Shown: positions 62,201 through 63,854, counted from the stretch's first letter. The stretch is 64,000 nt of DNA from Harmonia axyridis (GCF_914767665.1 NC_059501.1:75118798-75182797); one strand, 5' to 3'. Notes: generated by a model not told the origin, from the letters alone. Numbers and translations are program-made.

Positions 62201-63854
62201 TTTGAAGGGATACTTGTGCTCCCTTGCCAACTTTCACCTCATTGAAGGCATATATTTTTACTTGATACTCAGAATAGGGTTCCAAAGAGGTCAGTTCAAT
62301 GTTGTTGATTGTCGTATTCATTTCTAATTCTGTTTGGAGAATTGGCTTGATATTTATTTTACAGGCAATTCTTCGAACTTTCTGCCAAAATTGGAAATGG
62401 TGTAAATATTGTAAAATATCTATAACACTTTTCACGGAGGACAACTAGCGCAGCTAGGAAAGGGGTTGCAGCCCCCAAAAATAACAATTCAAAGAAAGTT
62501 TCCAATGGAAATTAGGTCTTCAATGGATTTTCGTGTATTATTTAAAATCAATCATTTGATGCTTCGATCGGCAACTTCAATATAGAAAACATTTTTTGGG
62601 GATTTTCTTCTCAAAGATATAACCATAAAATTAAAATTTTAATGCCACTAGGTAGTAGGTGAGTAGTTGAACACCATGATACAAAGAATTATTATTTTCA
62701 TACAACTGCTATGGAAAGTAGCGTATTCTTCATAGCATACTCAACTTCAAAACTATGTATTGCTGACACTGTGAGAATATTTATTTATAATACAAGTGCA
62801 GAAGACATTGGTATTCTTCCACGAGTTCAAAATTCAAAAACGAGCCACGAAGTGGCAAGTTTTTGAATGAACGAGTGGTAGAATGAGCCTTCTGTACGAG
62901 TATTATACATTATTTTCTCTAATTCATTGCATTCTTATTGAAATTAATGAAATATTTCCATAAATATATTTTAGTGATTTTCGTATTGAAAAATTTTGGT
63001 TGGCAGAACTGATTTCTTTAAGGCAAATTGATGAATTGACAGATAAAGCCGTGGCGGAAAGTTCGGAGTACCAACATATAATAAGAAAATATAACCATGA
63101 AAACTGTGCGTTTCTGATATATTCTCGCACGATTTTGTTCTACAAGATGTGGAAGAATGAAGGGAATAACCATAGAATTAGAGAAATATTATTCCGCACG
63201 GCACTTTGTCCACACTTCGCTTGGTAGACCAATGAAATTGGGCTTTTGAGCCGTTTCTATGGAAACGCAATAAAATAGCACATACTGTCAACGAAGGCCA
63301 TTTTGATTCGAATCAAGTCCATTGCTTGAATTATTGAAATTTGTGCAGTTATAGAAAAAGTATAGTGTGCAACATGTGGAGAAAGTCCTTTTCTCGCTCG
63401 TGTGTTTGCGGCATTCACCTTTCAGGCTCTTACCACAAACTTCCACACTCGCGAGAAAAGTTGGACTTTCTCCACTTGTTGCACAATGTACTATTCTTTG
63501 TATCAAGTATCATGGTTGAAAACGTCTCACAAAATTACTTCCTGAAGGCAACGAAGTAGCCGACGGTTGCTGGGATTGGTAGCTCATAAAAAAAAAGGTA
63601 TTTGTGCTTCTCGAAAAACGTTCCGAAGCAATAGAAACATATTTCGTTTGATGTTGAGCCCCCCACAACAAAATCCTGGCTGCGCCATTGCGAAAGACTA
63701 TTACAATATCAGCAAAAACAGATATCGAAGCTCACCTTATATGTTACTTTGTATCCTACAATATTACCATTCGGAAAATCTGGTTGTTTCCAATGTATTT
63801 TCGTGGAATTTGGAGTGGATTCGTCCATTTGTATGTCTTTCACTTCACTAGGAA
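14126..63854 (-). CDS. Receptor-type protein tyrosine phosphatase, 5' end outside window
   Basis: A membrane receptor that removes phosphate from phosphotyrosine on intracellular proteins. Exons in transcription order: 63736-63854, 62189-62381, 60583-60897, 60268-60521, 56997-57072, 54819-55003, 50382-51061, 49505-49572, 39951-40057, 37237-37362, 34868-34955, 31919-31995, 31727-31861, 29633-29773, 25288-25418, 22302-22681, 20689-20930, 18100-18240, 17583-17728, 17393-17528, 14126-14212. All junctions are GT-AG and all phases agree, giving 1,274 visible residues. Domains: four FN3-like modules (about 1-420), a glycosylation-rich membrane-proximal part, TM helix about 587-606, phosphatase D1 about 690-960 with HCSAGVGRTG (Cys897) and WPD (Asp865), and D2 about 1030-1260, which is degenerate. 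Signal peptide and N-terminus are missing because they lie to the right. The exact orthologue is not assigned. Introns are filled with transposons. Confidence 0.94.
14334..16347 (+). mobile_element. Mariner family A, copy 1, split by a foldback element
   Basis: The left part starts near the transposase HTH (GAANATG-like region, VTGEKIKKVHKIILNDRKVK) and lacks the 5' terminus; the right end has ACCGGGGACTTTTCAATTGG. Transposase pieces include LNRYVIMDE and DPKRR-like words before the insertion and RFHQDNAPCHKS-like and EDRYNRCVALEGNY pieces after it. Many stops. The foldback at 14832-15938 interrupts it. Related copies: 21104, 53392 and 59170. Confidence 0.85.
14832..15938. mobile_element. Foldback element nested in a mariner copy
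   Basis: TA at 14830-14831 and 15939-15940. Ends CAGGGTGTTTCATTGGGAAA and, inverted, CAGGGTGTTTCATTGGAAAA; arms of about 220 bp contain GTGCATAGGTGGCACCAAGG. The uninterrupted sister copy near 59400-59425 reads across the site with a single TA, which proves the insertion and its target. 1,107 bp, no transposase recognised. Confidence 0.92.
16376..17207 (-). pseudogene. LINE reverse transcriptase, C-terminal fragment
   Basis: A 226-residue open frame includes NRAFKMLGFVKRTMKHFKN, LKTVYCSNVRSVLEYSTIVW, SPAYAVHRQSIERVQRKFLK and VYKMLNNFLES. This is the region that follows the reverse-transcriptase domain in Jockey/CR1-like LINEs. A TTTATTTATTTATTTATAC run near 16393 (an AAATA-type tail on the minus strand) suits a LINE 3' end. 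It is 5' truncated. Confidence 0.82.
17393..17528 (-). CDS. R-PTP exon: D2 degenerate P-loop and helices
   Basis: Completes the Phe codon and reads DGVTASGVYVALSFIIEQ. The combined D2 P-loop is TCFDGVTASG, with Ala in place of the phosphate-binding Arg. It continues to LAVSTIRHNRKQFVTDE and the donor GAG|gtaatt. D2 is therefore predicted to be a non-catalytic pseudophosphatase domain. Confidence 0.92.
17583..17728 (-). CDS. R-PTP exon: D2 degenerate WPD loop up to P-loop cysteine
   Basis: Encodes VEIVAFKSWPSKAMLPSC, where WPS replaces WPD, and ends in SNVIVTC plus two bases of a Phe codon (phase 2, donor TT|gtgagt). The D1 P-loop His is Thr here. Reading through the donor gives an immediate stop, so the intron is needed. 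Confidence 0.92.
18100..18240 (-). CDS. R-PTP exon: D2 central sheet
   Basis: Encodes TCCQFWPTAEEPELHPVDFL and YYDIFSIHVWTRNKRQ. CCQFWP stands where D1 has VEQYWP. 141 bp, phase 0 at both ends, as in the D1 counterpart. Confidence 0.92.
18624..18830 (-). mobile_element. Mariner family B fragment, left part of a split copy
   Basis: Aligns by eye with 58340-58530: shared words GGCTTGTTGCGTCAC, AATGATCCTGCCAATTCTTG and ACCACTCTCGGCACGTTCTT. It breaks at GCGGCCTC, and the sequence that should follow resumes at 19960. Confidence 0.75.
19065..19860. repeat. Repeat modules 2, 3 and 1 in a nested block
   Basis: Module 2 starts at about 19065 (TGCAACAAGTGGGGAAAGTC), is broken within its second arm by module 3 (about 19167-19567), resumes as AAGGACTTTCTCCACATGTT, and is followed by an inverted module 1 that ends at CATAGCAGTTGTAGGAAAAA. 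The open frame inside module 3 (MAELISLRQFDELTDKAVAE) recurs at 63000. Confidence 0.72.
19960..20170 (-). mobile_element. Mariner family B fragment, right part of the split copy
   Basis: Resumes the same family: AAATTAAAACCTTCCGCAAA, TGACGAGAATTTGG, and ends with GGCGGAAGCAAAGTTG followed by TA, the family's terminal repeat. About 1.1 kb of repeat modules separates it from 18830. Confidence 0.78.
20689..20930 (-). CDS. R-PTP exon: D2 N-terminal half
   Basis: Encodes RIFISRYPHDDESSSYINAV, CPGRFFVTQQPMPNTLGDFW and IKVILSLNTVNVQEK. These are D2 equivalents of DYINA, ATQGP and the FWRM region. The KNRY phosphotyrosine loop is absent. Phase 0 donor after QEK matches the D1 intron after GGK. Confidence 0.93.
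21104..22157 (+). mobile_element. Mariner family A, copy 2, 3' truncated
   Basis: The 5' terminus is TA then TGCCAATTGAAAAGTCCCCG. Transposase pieces: EKINKVHKIILNDRQLKLIE, FLRRYVTMDETWLHKFASES, SAEWTAHDEPNPKRRKTQQP, and a degenerate APSDFF-like region. Frames are broken; part of the centre is deleted (about 21890-21900 joins distant parts) and the 3' end stops at AAATCGTAC. Confidence 0.82.
22302..22681 (-). CDS. R-PTP exon: D1 P-loop, C-terminal helices and D1-D2 linker
   Basis: Opens with SAGVGRTGTVLLAD, giving Arg903 of the C-x5-R signature together with Cys897. It then encodes QGVVDMLNDLQKLREQRSNM and IEQYKLAHLVVLECL. At the Q-loop the usual QTxxQ is replaced by DNIEQ. The remainder is the linker and start of D2 (PNYPEKNRIQEIIP). 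Ends in phase 1 at CCAG|gtaatt. Confidence 0.95.
22880..22975. repeat. AT-rich microsatellite
   Basis: Runs of AATTAATTAATTAA and AAATAAATAAATAAATAAA units in an R-PTP intron. Simple-sequence repeat; no function inferred. Confidence 0.85.
23090..23215. repeat. Palindromic hairpin, related in design to module 2
   Basis: TATTCCACGAGCGGTAATG and GGTCATAACTCA pair with TGAGTTATGACCATTACCGC further right; the centre reads GCAGCACGAGCCGCAGGCGA then GTGCTG. The GCACGAGC/GGCGAGTGC core is shared with module 2 although the arms differ. Confidence 0.7.
23830..24300. repeat. Decayed foldback or Tc1-like debris
   Basis: AGAAGAAGCTGTTTAAATTT near 23888 recurs inverted as AAATTTAAACAGCTTCTTCA near 24090. 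Between them lies GGGCGAAAGATCGGGAGATC, a wording seen in insect Tc1-like elements. No frame survives. Confidence 0.4.
24470..24640. repeat. Dispersed repeat, copy 2
   Basis: Direct-orientation copy of 4070-4260 (GTCGATTATTTTTTTAGG, TTTTGGTAGGTTTTTTCATG, CATATCACTGCTTTATACA). Confidence 0.6.
25288..25418 (-). CDS. R-PTP exon: D1 WPD loop up to catalytic cysteine
   Basis: Encodes HFTTWPDHGVP, whose Asp (residue 865) is the general acid, and ends in SPVVVHC plus two bases of the following Ser codon (phase 2, donor AG|gtcagt). The catalytic Cys897 codon is the last full codon, so the P-loop is split by an intron. Confidence 0.95.
25511..26679 (+). mobile_element. Mariner family B, full-length but decayed copy
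   Basis: TA at 25509-25510 and 26680-26681. Ends CTACTTTGGTTCCGC on the left and, inverted, CAACTTAGCTTCCGC on the right. The transposase is broken: KNGDFDVEDRHGGEREKVFE, TQQAISKRLKVMAMIKKQEN, WMPYELKPKDVERRLFACK, EHDNARPHVAKVVKTYLEML and SHPPYSPDVASSDHHLFRSM. Several shifts and stops. Confidence 0.9.
26792..26979. mobile_element. Short hAT-type MITE
   Basis: A perfect 8-bp duplication GCTACTAT flanks it (26784-26791, 26980-26987). Ends CAGTGGCGTACCCAAGG and, inverted, CAGTGGCGTACCCAGAC. 188 bp, non-coding. Confidence 0.93.
27117..29483 (-). mobile_element. Penelope-like element with inverted flanking arms
   Basis: Inverted arms of about 555 bp (27115-27671 and about 28893-29449) surround a reverse transcriptase plus GIY-YIG endonuclease. 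A 12-bp direct repeat ATTCATAATTCT (27105-27116 and 29484-29495) fits a target-site duplication. Penelope-like elements are known for terminal repeats in direct or inverted arrangement. The arms also begin a coding frame (MRVKLLNSIRPMLRFFNFVN in each), i.e. the inverted arm is a truncated partial copy. Confidence 0.85.
27737..28851 (-). pseudogene. Penelope-like RT and GIY-YIG endonuclease, frameshifted
   Basis: The upstream frame (28417-28851) has EGSAMGNPASPTLANIVMNY and LKLYVDDTFIAVPNDKIDEF, the RT palm with YVDD, then NSIAFLDVQL. The downstream frame (27737-28489) has RVLNYFSHHPQIHKNNTMKN and LVYQIPCKDCNLSYMGMTKQ followed by LKNRKRQH, a GIY-YIG nuclease. The frames overlap near 28417-28489 and need one shift. 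N-terminal RT parts are missing. Confidence 0.88.
29633..29773 (-). CDS. R-PTP exon: D1 central sheet
   Basis: Encodes KKVEQYWPNINEELTFQDIV and FEYRIFHVTRGNEKRE, the YWP motif and the following beta strands of a classical PTP. Phase 0 at both ends; 141 bp, the same length as the corresponding D2 exon at 18100-18240. Confidence 0.95.
30310..31100 (-). pseudogene. LINE RNase H and zinc-motif C-terminal remnant
   Basis: On the minus strand, GHCGFEGNEKSDELAERAS is the RNase H C-terminal motif of Jockey/R1/I-like LINEs. Downstream, ICRLCGKKVETAEHIVCKCP is the usual terminal C-C-H-C zinc motif, and the frame ends GFINSIDGPPWFV. Frames are broken and the 5' part is missing. Confidence 0.82.
31140..31726. 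other. Intron DNA with a repeat shared with 61700-62060
   Basis: ATTAAATGACATAACCTA and CAGTGTTGCCATAGTAACC in 31360-31440 resemble segments near 61730-62010, partly inverted. No gene is seen. Confidence 0.4.
31727..31861 (-). CDS. R-PTP exon: D1 core (YIATQGP to YEGGK)
   Basis: Encodes KAYIATQGPKSTTLFDFWRM and IWQENVRHIVMLANVYEGGK, core PTP motifs. It is 135 bp with phase 0 at both ends. The closing intron after GGK has an exact counterpart in D2. Confidence 0.95.
31919..31995 (-). CDS. R-PTP exon: D1 YDHSRV and DYINANY
   Basis: Encodes DHSRVILEKIEGDEHSDYIN and ANYIH, two of the most conserved classical PTP motifs. Acceptor GATTTTCCAG, donor CAT|gtaagt, phase 0. Confidence 0.95.
32560..33470 (-). 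pseudogene. Second LINE RNase H and zinc-motif remnant
   Basis: GHSGIRGNEEANTLGGQGAQ (RNase H end) near 33310-33360, LTGFLTGHCRLRKHLMLMSL and ECRFCGEEEETPDHLVTECL (zinc motif) in 32872-33189. It differs from the copy at 30.3 kb and belongs to another subfamily. Broken by shifts; 5' part absent. Confidence 0.82.
33471..34590. other. Intron DNA without a recognised gene
   Basis: Contains GTGTCGTGACGTCACACAC (33645) and GGCGTGACGTCACAGACGAG (34162), two CRE-like TGACGTCA words in otherwise AT-rich DNA, and an 82-codon open frame at 33962 without motifs. A splice-like AAATAAAAGGAGTT exon candidate near 33930 does not fit the complete R-PTP phase chain. Confidence 0.4.
34600..34835 (-). pseudogene. 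Possible Tc1/mariner-superfamily transposase scrap
   Basis: The minus strand has LAAKVTGFNPNR-like wording in one frame and WPPRSLDLIPIA in another, the latter close to the WPPRSPDLNPMDF motif of the element at 41.3 kb. Too decayed to define ends. It lies directly next to the exon at 34868. Confidence 0.4.
34868..34955 (-). CDS. R-PTP exon: D1 phosphotyrosine-recognition loop
   Basis: An 88-bp exon that supplies FPRGQNQPCQYGSSK and KPKNRYNNLIA, the KNRY loop that contacts the substrate phosphotyrosine in classical PTPs. Donor GCAT|gtaagt in phase 1; the Tyr codon of YDHSRV is completed in the next exon. Found by looking for the missing piece between GELERQHA and DHSRV. Confidence 0.93.
35201..35480 (-). 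pseudogene. Transposase C-terminal remnant with CAGGGTGG end
   Basis: The minus strand reads LFPEHLISRN and DVEWPSRLPDLTVCDYY, similar to the GDVxWPARSPDLTxxDFF motif of insect IS630/Tc1-mariner relatives. The right flank on this strand ends in the inverted CAGGGTGGCGCAGATTAG at 35201. Confidence 0.6.
35798..36580. mobile_element. Non-autonomous hAT element, copy 1
   Basis: A perfect 8-bp duplication CCACCATG (35790-35797, 36581-36588) flanks it. Ends CTGGGCCAGCGTTAGGG and, inverted, CAGGACCGGCGCGAGCAATT. The interior is shared, in opposite orientation, with 55309-56857 (for example AACATGCGGCTTAGTAAAGA in that copy). No transposase. Confidence 0.9.
36722..36985 (-). other. Unassigned open reading frame fragment
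   Basis: About 80 codons in the minus strand with mixed, protein-like composition: DYNVTDLIPLKGGSEVSVLM, EHRVSALESIVAVMYAFRRY, then RDVVHVFMCSD and a stop. It does not fit the R-PTP phase chain. It may be a degraded transposon protein. I do not recognise a family. Confidence 0.35.
37237..37362 (-). CDS. R-PTP exon: start of phosphatase domain D1
   Basis: Encodes the conserved lead-in to an R-PTP catalytic domain: RPVKLADFEEYV and ESGELERQHA. Phase 0 at both ends, 126 bp. The D1 boundary motif (ADFxxYV, then a Glu-rich helix) is standard for R-PTP D1 domains. Confidence 0.93.
38120..38824. mobile_element. Foldback MITE, CAGGGTGTTTC ends
   Basis: TA at 38118-38119 and 38825-38826. Left CAGGGTGTTTCTAAATTGGA; right inverted CTGGGTGTTCCTAAATTGGA. 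Both arms contain CCGCAAACGCTTTGTTTT. A further CAGGGTGAATTTTTTGTGG end lies inside at 38367. Confidence 0.8.
39543..39894. mobile_element. Foldback MITE, CAGGGTGTAACATGAGTGAC ends
   Basis: Left CAGGGTGTAACATGAGTGAC and its inverted copy at 39875-39894; arms of about 55 bp include CTGGCCATAGCC and GGCTATAGCCAG. TA on the left (39541-39542) and TT on the right. 352 bp, non-coding. It ends 56 nt from the exon at 39951. Confidence 0.82.
39951..40057 (-). CDS. R-PTP exon: cytoplasmic juxtamembrane linker
   Basis: Encodes NSSPKNVDVEETIPLGMKE followed by a Thr/Ser/Lys-rich tail to NKLS. Acceptor TTTTGCAG, donor TCG|gtaagc, phase 0. No domain is recognised. It is placed by phase and by the absence of any other joining exon. 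It lies about 9.4 kb from the previous exon because the BEL/Pao insertion occupies that intron. Confidence 0.8.
41318..42003 (-). pseudogene. Transposase remnant, DD41D spacing
   Basis: Pieces: KRYHTSHLLFKEKRYGCFYP, IIWSDESSCTKDGYMNLHN (first Asp), YRFKINLWTGIFNGAILGPI, QHDGCPGHYGLEVTAHLNRT (second Asp) and ILWPPRSPDLNPMDFYYWG (third Asp, 41 residues after the second by my count). The frame is broken in several places. The DD41D spacing suggests one of the lesser-known Tc1/mariner lineages. Confidence 0.75.
42195..42579 (-). repeat. BEL/Pao 3' LTR
   Basis: 385 bp downstream LTR in element orientation, directly preceded (minus strand) by the G-rich polypurine tract. Confidence 0.95.
42739..46278 (-). 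CDS. pol: BEL/Pao Pol: protease end, RT, RNase H, integrase
   Basis: 1,179 codons without a stop. Starts inside the protease domain (IMGADLFSIIVG), then reverse transcriptase with YIDD at about 336-339, RNase H (LIAFADASKDGYGAVVYV), an integrase zinc region (HTGSFLLEALLRQKYWIVGG then HACNHC), and the integrase catalytic triad VDYFGPF (about 880), YSDRGTNF (about 947) and GGLWESNV (about 1001). It ends with a C-terminal domain (LALVTAVHPGKDGIVRNVTL). All motifs look intact. The 50-bp overlap with the Gag frame means a frameshift of either natural or assembly origin. Confidence 0.95.
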   Translation of the reverse strand: MIAVFLKNFGNIQLADEKFDEPAEVDGIMGADLFSIIVGNSVPSASGSPVAVQTVFGHMIMGKVRKLESKGEFGVFFSLREECRLNDLVNKFWEMEQVPKNILPDPAEVICENLFSTSFSRDYEGRFTVALPFKNSPNTLGNSKTTALIRLYSLERRLAKFPEFRLSYNEIMKKAIQLGYMHLVEDEYLKDSEPAYYIPHHAIVKQSSSSTPIRVVLDASTSSDNDVSLNDILHGGPKLQTDLFSLLLNFRLFRIAITADIRRMYHQIKLVDHQWRFQRLLWRFSPDDPVQVFEFNRLAFGVKSSPYLALRTIKQLIKENGCSYPLATKIVSTDVYIDDLVCSIPSEEEAFNLYSQSVSLFAEGKFELVKWSSNSLDLLKLIPNDQQLVNSVTFITDTKILGMYWNPETDYLKFFFQVPDSKCTKRIILSTVARCYDPLGLLAPFILHLKLLIKQLWKRTLGWDDDVTEDISKSWSILRKEWPILEHFQFARHSGVVTTSPIMLIAFADASKDGYGAVVYVRTIGNDGKIVVNLLCAKSKVSPTKLITIPRLELAAAVLLSQLVKRVTEEYEKRIIISKIIAFSDSSTVIQWLNTVFLKDIYVANRVCQIKENCPKAQWFHISGVTNPADILSRGCIPSQLIDNPLWMSGPIWLQSSDRDWPITRETCLRDSEEEIEQTGCYVSIQNEANESFYTMFSRVSSWISVLRITVWVLRFLKKIPKRKFIIADDLKKAEIVLIKIVQNKAFGSEIRLLNLEKEIYGKLRKLTPFIQDGVLRVGGRLENSSLKFTSQHPILLPGKDPFTVKLIQYYHKINLHTGSFLLEALLRQKYWIVGGRNVIRQQIHACNHCFRLKPRNNYPLMANLPASRVNPTKVFSQTGVDYFGPFEISLGKNRKTQVYKGYVCLFICMSVKAVHLELVSSLSTDHFLQAFKRFISRRGTCNVLYSDRGTNFVGAKKVLREINEFISSDQFITSFQNELALNGIEWKFNTAGAPHMGGLWESNVKSAKNLIYKVIGTQILTFEEFSTLLTQVEALLNSRPLCRLSSDSSATEALTPSHFLTMSPLKYIPSHDLSDIKLNRLDRFQLIDRMVQDFWKRWKLEYLTTLQTREKWHLKCSNIEVGTVAILKCENSPPLHWPLALVTAVHPGKDGIVRNVTLKTSKGTYTRPVVKVCPLPTQ
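46229..48040 (-). CDS. gag: BEL/Pao Gag and protease start
   Basis: 603-codon frame; the likely start is Met48 (47897-47899), giving MGGTSTERKIKMLIAKKESL. It has the Gag region typical of Pao elements (LPEFSGNIREWETFYSIF, KVNYLVGRLKGSA), two CX2CX4HX4C zinc knuckles (CIFCNRKNHSLSRC, CYNCLSQNHGVRDC) and a third Cys/His cluster, then the aspartic protease motif FLVDSGSQVNLL. The frame stops inside the protease region; the rest is in the overlapping pol frame, so one shift separates them. Confidence 0.93.
   Translation of the reverse strand: MYFFSGYQIRFESQSKPCCQAYTKVFNSQFRLAGLVFEYSAHLTFNTMGGTSTERKIKMLIAKKESLFSILQNSLDLSKSLTSEVAKTKFLTMVSSINSTKNDLLKIIDDITELSFEINDEFEPDFNIFRTIDEMCCHIQFSAAKLEREQIQKDVSSVNVEPQGLIRNLPTLPKIELPEFSGNIREWETFYSIFKSLIHENKLLTDTDKVNYLVGRLKGSALTICSSLAPTGENYEIIWNSLVEKYQDKRALATNYLRQILEFKSIQGESSKGLNIFLEKFDCAVQALKKLKLDDMSDFILMHQALSKLDSDTVRSFEMTIRGNGIPTYENLIKFVKEQSKILALNQQSTTSRGDSYKTRNSKSFFVHQNNSCVGMDRSDICIFCNRKNHSLSRCDKFKQLSPSKRYATVRDNKWCYNCLSQNHGVRDCPSEKLCSECSRKHHFLLHLGRIRGELEKYPNSKSDSNTNTLVSTNNNFCATAMGDRDTHTVLLSTVVVNVLNGSGSLKKARFLVDSGSQVNLLTYRCCKKLGLKFSQCSTSIHGVGFSSNSIKGFTSIIVSSRYDLNKKYSIEAFLVDKITDKLPIAKIDRGVFKEFWKYTIGR
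48232..48616 (-). repeat. BEL/Pao 5' LTR
   Basis: 385 bp, the upstream LTR in element orientation (minus strand). It would carry the promoter. Same length as the other LTR with two substitutions seen by eye. Confidence 0.95.
48827..49504. other. Intron DNA without a recognised gene
   Basis: No frame or repeat structure is supported here. The word ATGGTATTTCCAGAATATT continues the left-flank sequence (ATACGTATTTCCAGAGG) only weakly. Confidence 0.4.
49505..49572 (-). CDS. R-PTP exon: basic stop-transfer and juxtamembrane segment
   Basis: A 68-bp exon after TTGTTTCAG that completes Lys607 and encodes RKNIVFIRPSTSLEKIVDTS, a basic stop-transfer followed by a Ser/Thr-rich stretch. The donor is GGAA|gtaagaat, phase 1. 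This fits the predicted cytoplasmic face just after the helix. Confidence 0.85.
49573..50381. other. Intron DNA with a GC-rich patch
   Basis: 49715-49795 is notably CpG-rich in an AT-rich setting, with CGACGCGTC occurring twice (GATCGACGCGTCGATTCG, CAGTCGACGCGTCAG). No gene is recognised in the interval. Confidence 0.4.
50382..51061 (-). CDS. R-PTP exon: membrane-proximal ectodomain and transmembrane helix
   Basis: The largest exon, 680 bp, open throughout. It finishes FN3 module 4 (IPAAEDFTIKIVAVN), then encodes a long ectodomain stretch with many NxS/T sites (for example NTT, NSS, NFT, NIS, NLT), a Pro/Thr-rich stalk, an acidic EEDD segment, and the hydrophobic helix ALYALFLLLLLIPIIVGIII. 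The membrane-proximal part resembles the juxtamembrane region of other R-PTPs in length and position. It ends in phase 2 and joins a basic cytoplasmic segment. Confidence 0.93.
51752..52429 (-). mobile_element. 5'-truncated RTE-type LINE
   Basis: Inserted in repeat module 1 with a TTGAC duplication (51747-51751, 52430-52434); undisturbed module copies (for example 19663) read through the site. The 3' end is a (GAA)n-type tail on the minus strand (TTCTTCTTCTTC at 51752). The coding part is described in the next entry. Confidence 0.88.
51774..52340 (-). pseudogene. LINE reverse transcriptase C-terminal fragment (RTE-like)
   Basis: 188 codons open: KRRIAMAKTTFVKMKTFLCN, VCPVLLYGVETWTFKLSTLN, FEMWIHRRLLKIPWTAHKTN, RRKISYLGHVMTGSRYRILQ and GKIEGKRGVGIRQASWLGNI. 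These motifs follow the RT domain in RTE/craniofacial-development-protein-2-like sequences common in insects. N-terminal RT and endonuclease are absent. Confidence 0.88.
52640..52970. other. GC-richer segment, unidentified
   Basis: Contains the inverted pair AGAGATCGCTGG and CCAGCGATCTCG (52850-52895) and the palindrome AGTATATATATACT near 52732. It may be a SINE or LINE 5' part. No frame is recognised. Confidence 0.3.
53392..54796 (-). mobile_element. Mariner family A, copy 3, centre replaced
   Basis: Ends GGCCAATTGAAAAGTCCCCG on the left (TA before) and, inverted, GAGCCAATTGTAAAGTCCTC on the right (TA at 54797-54798). The 5' transposase part (WYAKYERGEMSTEDGECSGR, IKKVHKIILNDRKVKLIEIA) and 3' part (a degenerate EKVIAETEAYFQAKDK) remain. 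The centre (53641-54283) is foreign. The element ends 22 nt from the R-PTP donor at 54819. End positions are uncertain by a few bases. Confidence 0.85.
53641..54283. mobile_element. Foldback DNA nested in mariner copy 3
   Basis: ATGATAGAGCTCTGACATTA at the left recurs inverted before 54077 (AGAGCTCTATCAT), with further pairing (CATTATACAGGCACTTTTTT against AAAAAAGTGCCTCGATAATG). Sequence to 54283 ends CCACCCTG followed by TA, after which mariner sequence resumes (CAAATATTCCTGAATG). Confidence 0.7.
54819..55003 (-). CDS. R-PTP exon: FN3 module 4, N-terminal part
   Basis: Begins in phase 1 after TTCTTATAG and encodes SEPPYNLFVNWNNFTSMDVF, WNHPNRTNGILQYFKISI and the end NLTYSFK, an FN3 fold with several N-glycosylation sites (NFT, NRT, NLT). 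The donor is AAG|gtatac. A mariner copy ends about 22 nt past this donor. Confidence 0.9.
55309..56857. mobile_element. Non-autonomous hAT element, copy 2, with nested MITE
   Basis: A perfect 8-bp duplication GTGAATGA (55301-55308, 56858-56865). Ends CAGGGACGGCGCGAGCAATT and, inverted, CAGGGCCGGCGTTAGGGGCG. It shares its interior with 35798-36580 in opposite orientation. 1,549 bp, of which 671 bp is the MITE at 55513-56183. An 87-codon frame at 56502 has no motif. Confidence 0.93.
55513..56183. mobile_element. Foldback MITE nested in the hAT element
   Basis: TA at 55511-55512 and 56184-56185. Arms of about 300 bp start CAGGGTGGCCATTTGAAAAC. Each arm carries the same mirrored open frame (VARVEALCVRNLHL), as expected of a palindrome and not evidence of a gene. 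The sister hAT copy at 35.8 kb lacks it. Confidence 0.9.
56997..57072 (-). CDS. R-PTP exon: end of FN3 module 3
   Basis: A short 76-bp exon encoding IEATNKEKFKYVNIG and VNDILVQET. It opens in phase 0 after ATTTTCAG and closes in phase 1 at ACAG|gtgagt. It completes the third FN3 module started in the previous exon. Short exons like this are easily missed by gene finders. Confidence 0.85.
57606..58798 (-). mobile_element. Mariner family B, full-length decayed copy
   Basis: TA at 57604-57605 and 58799-58800. Ends GAACTTTGCTTTCGCCG and, inverted, GAACTTTGCTTCCGCTG. Transposase pieces: MSAYEPNSRHLRKVLIFCFN, EWFHRLQGFKNGDFDEEDQH, KHDNARPHVVKMVKTYLETL, HPPYSPDVSPSVYHLFRSM (third Asp is Val) and SKDDQFFQHGIGTLPERWEK. 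Frameshifts and the lost Asp show it is dead. Confidence 0.9.
59170..60255 (-). mobile_element. Mariner family A, copy 4, 3' truncated
   Basis: 5' terminus at about 60255, followed by TA (60256-60257): inverted GGCTAACTGAAAAGTCTCTG. Transposase pieces: NDREVKLIEIADIAKIYSER, RKLCAKWMPRELTIDQNQQR, KRGKTQQPANKFKASVFWDA, GIIFIDYLQKDQTINSDYYI and LFHQDNAPCHKSMKTMAEFH. Several shifts. The 3' end is lost. It shows the uninterrupted target site of the foldback in copy 1. Confidence 0.85.
60268..60521 (-). CDS. R-PTP exon: FN3 module 3, N-terminal part
   Basis: Encodes FIWVRWLPPYPPTGEIFNYK, the tryptophan and proline pattern of an FN3 B-C region. It starts in phase 1 and ends in phase 0 at GAG|gtaagt. 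A mariner copy ends only 12 nt beyond this donor (at about 60255), so the 5' splice site is flanked almost directly by transposon DNA. Confidence 0.92.
60583..60897 (-). CDS. R-PTP exon: cysteine-rich FN3-like module 2
   Basis: A single 315-bp exon, phase 1 at both ends, encodes a divergent FN3-like module. It contains ALNYKVKFRCISEWCLETEE and FLVGTLVLGSLQAYCKYKSE, with several cysteines (CISEWC, YCKYK, CRNEEC) that could form disulphides. FN3 assignment rests on length, position and the phase 1-1 boundaries more than on motif strength. Confidence 0.88.
60898..62188. other. R-PTP intron without a recognised gene
   Basis: AT-rich. CAATTGGCGCATGAATGAAC and GCGCTCAAAAGCT near 61229-61260 resemble TAATTGGCGCATGAAAGGAT and GAGCTCAAAAGCT at 13288-13318 (the LINE end), hinting at a shared repeat. 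61720-62010 resembles 31360-31440. Confidence 0.4.
62189..62381 (-). CDS. R-PTP exon: FN3 module 1, C-terminal half
   Basis: Continues the first FN3 domain, ending with the classic strand F/G pattern LEPYSEYQVKIYAFNEVKVG. It begins in phase 0 after a TTTTGGCAG acceptor and ends in phase 1 at ATAG|gtgagt, so the complete module (this exon plus the one before) is flanked by phase 1 introns. Confidence 0.92.
62450..63692. mobile_element. Possible decayed hAT element around nested repeats
   Basis: Left CAACTAGCGCAGCTAGGAAA and, inverted, right CAATGGCGCAGCCAGGATTT resemble hAT ends (CAxxGGCGCAGCCAGG). Flanking octamers match only partly (CGGAGGAC against CGAAAGAC). Modules 1, 3 and 2 fill the inside. 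Low certainty. Confidence 0.4.
62695..63492. repeat. Module 1 split by module 3, then module 2
   Basis: Module 1 opens at TTTTCATACAACTGCTATGG, is broken by module 3 (about 62787-63184, TATTTATAATACAAGTGCAG to CCATAGAATTAGAGAA), resumes ATTCCGCACGGCACTTTG, and joins module 2 (63358-63492). Module 3 is nearly the same as that at 19167-19567. Confidence 0.72.
63736..63854 (-). CDS. R-PTP exon (first visible): FN3 module 1, N-terminal half
   Basis: Encodes 39 residues after two bases that complete a codon begun upstream (phase 1 intron). It has the FN3 pattern: PSEVKDIQMD at the start, then KIHWKQPDFPNG and IVGYKVTYK. The acceptor is TTTTTCCAG and the donor AAG|gtgagc. It joins the next exon in phase 0. 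Confidence 0.9.

Noticed and set aside
6150..63492. Repeated palindromic units considered as a CRISPR-like or satellite array
   Set aside because: Units are long, few, differ in order, and sit in introns of a eukaryotic gene among transposons; there are no regular spacers.
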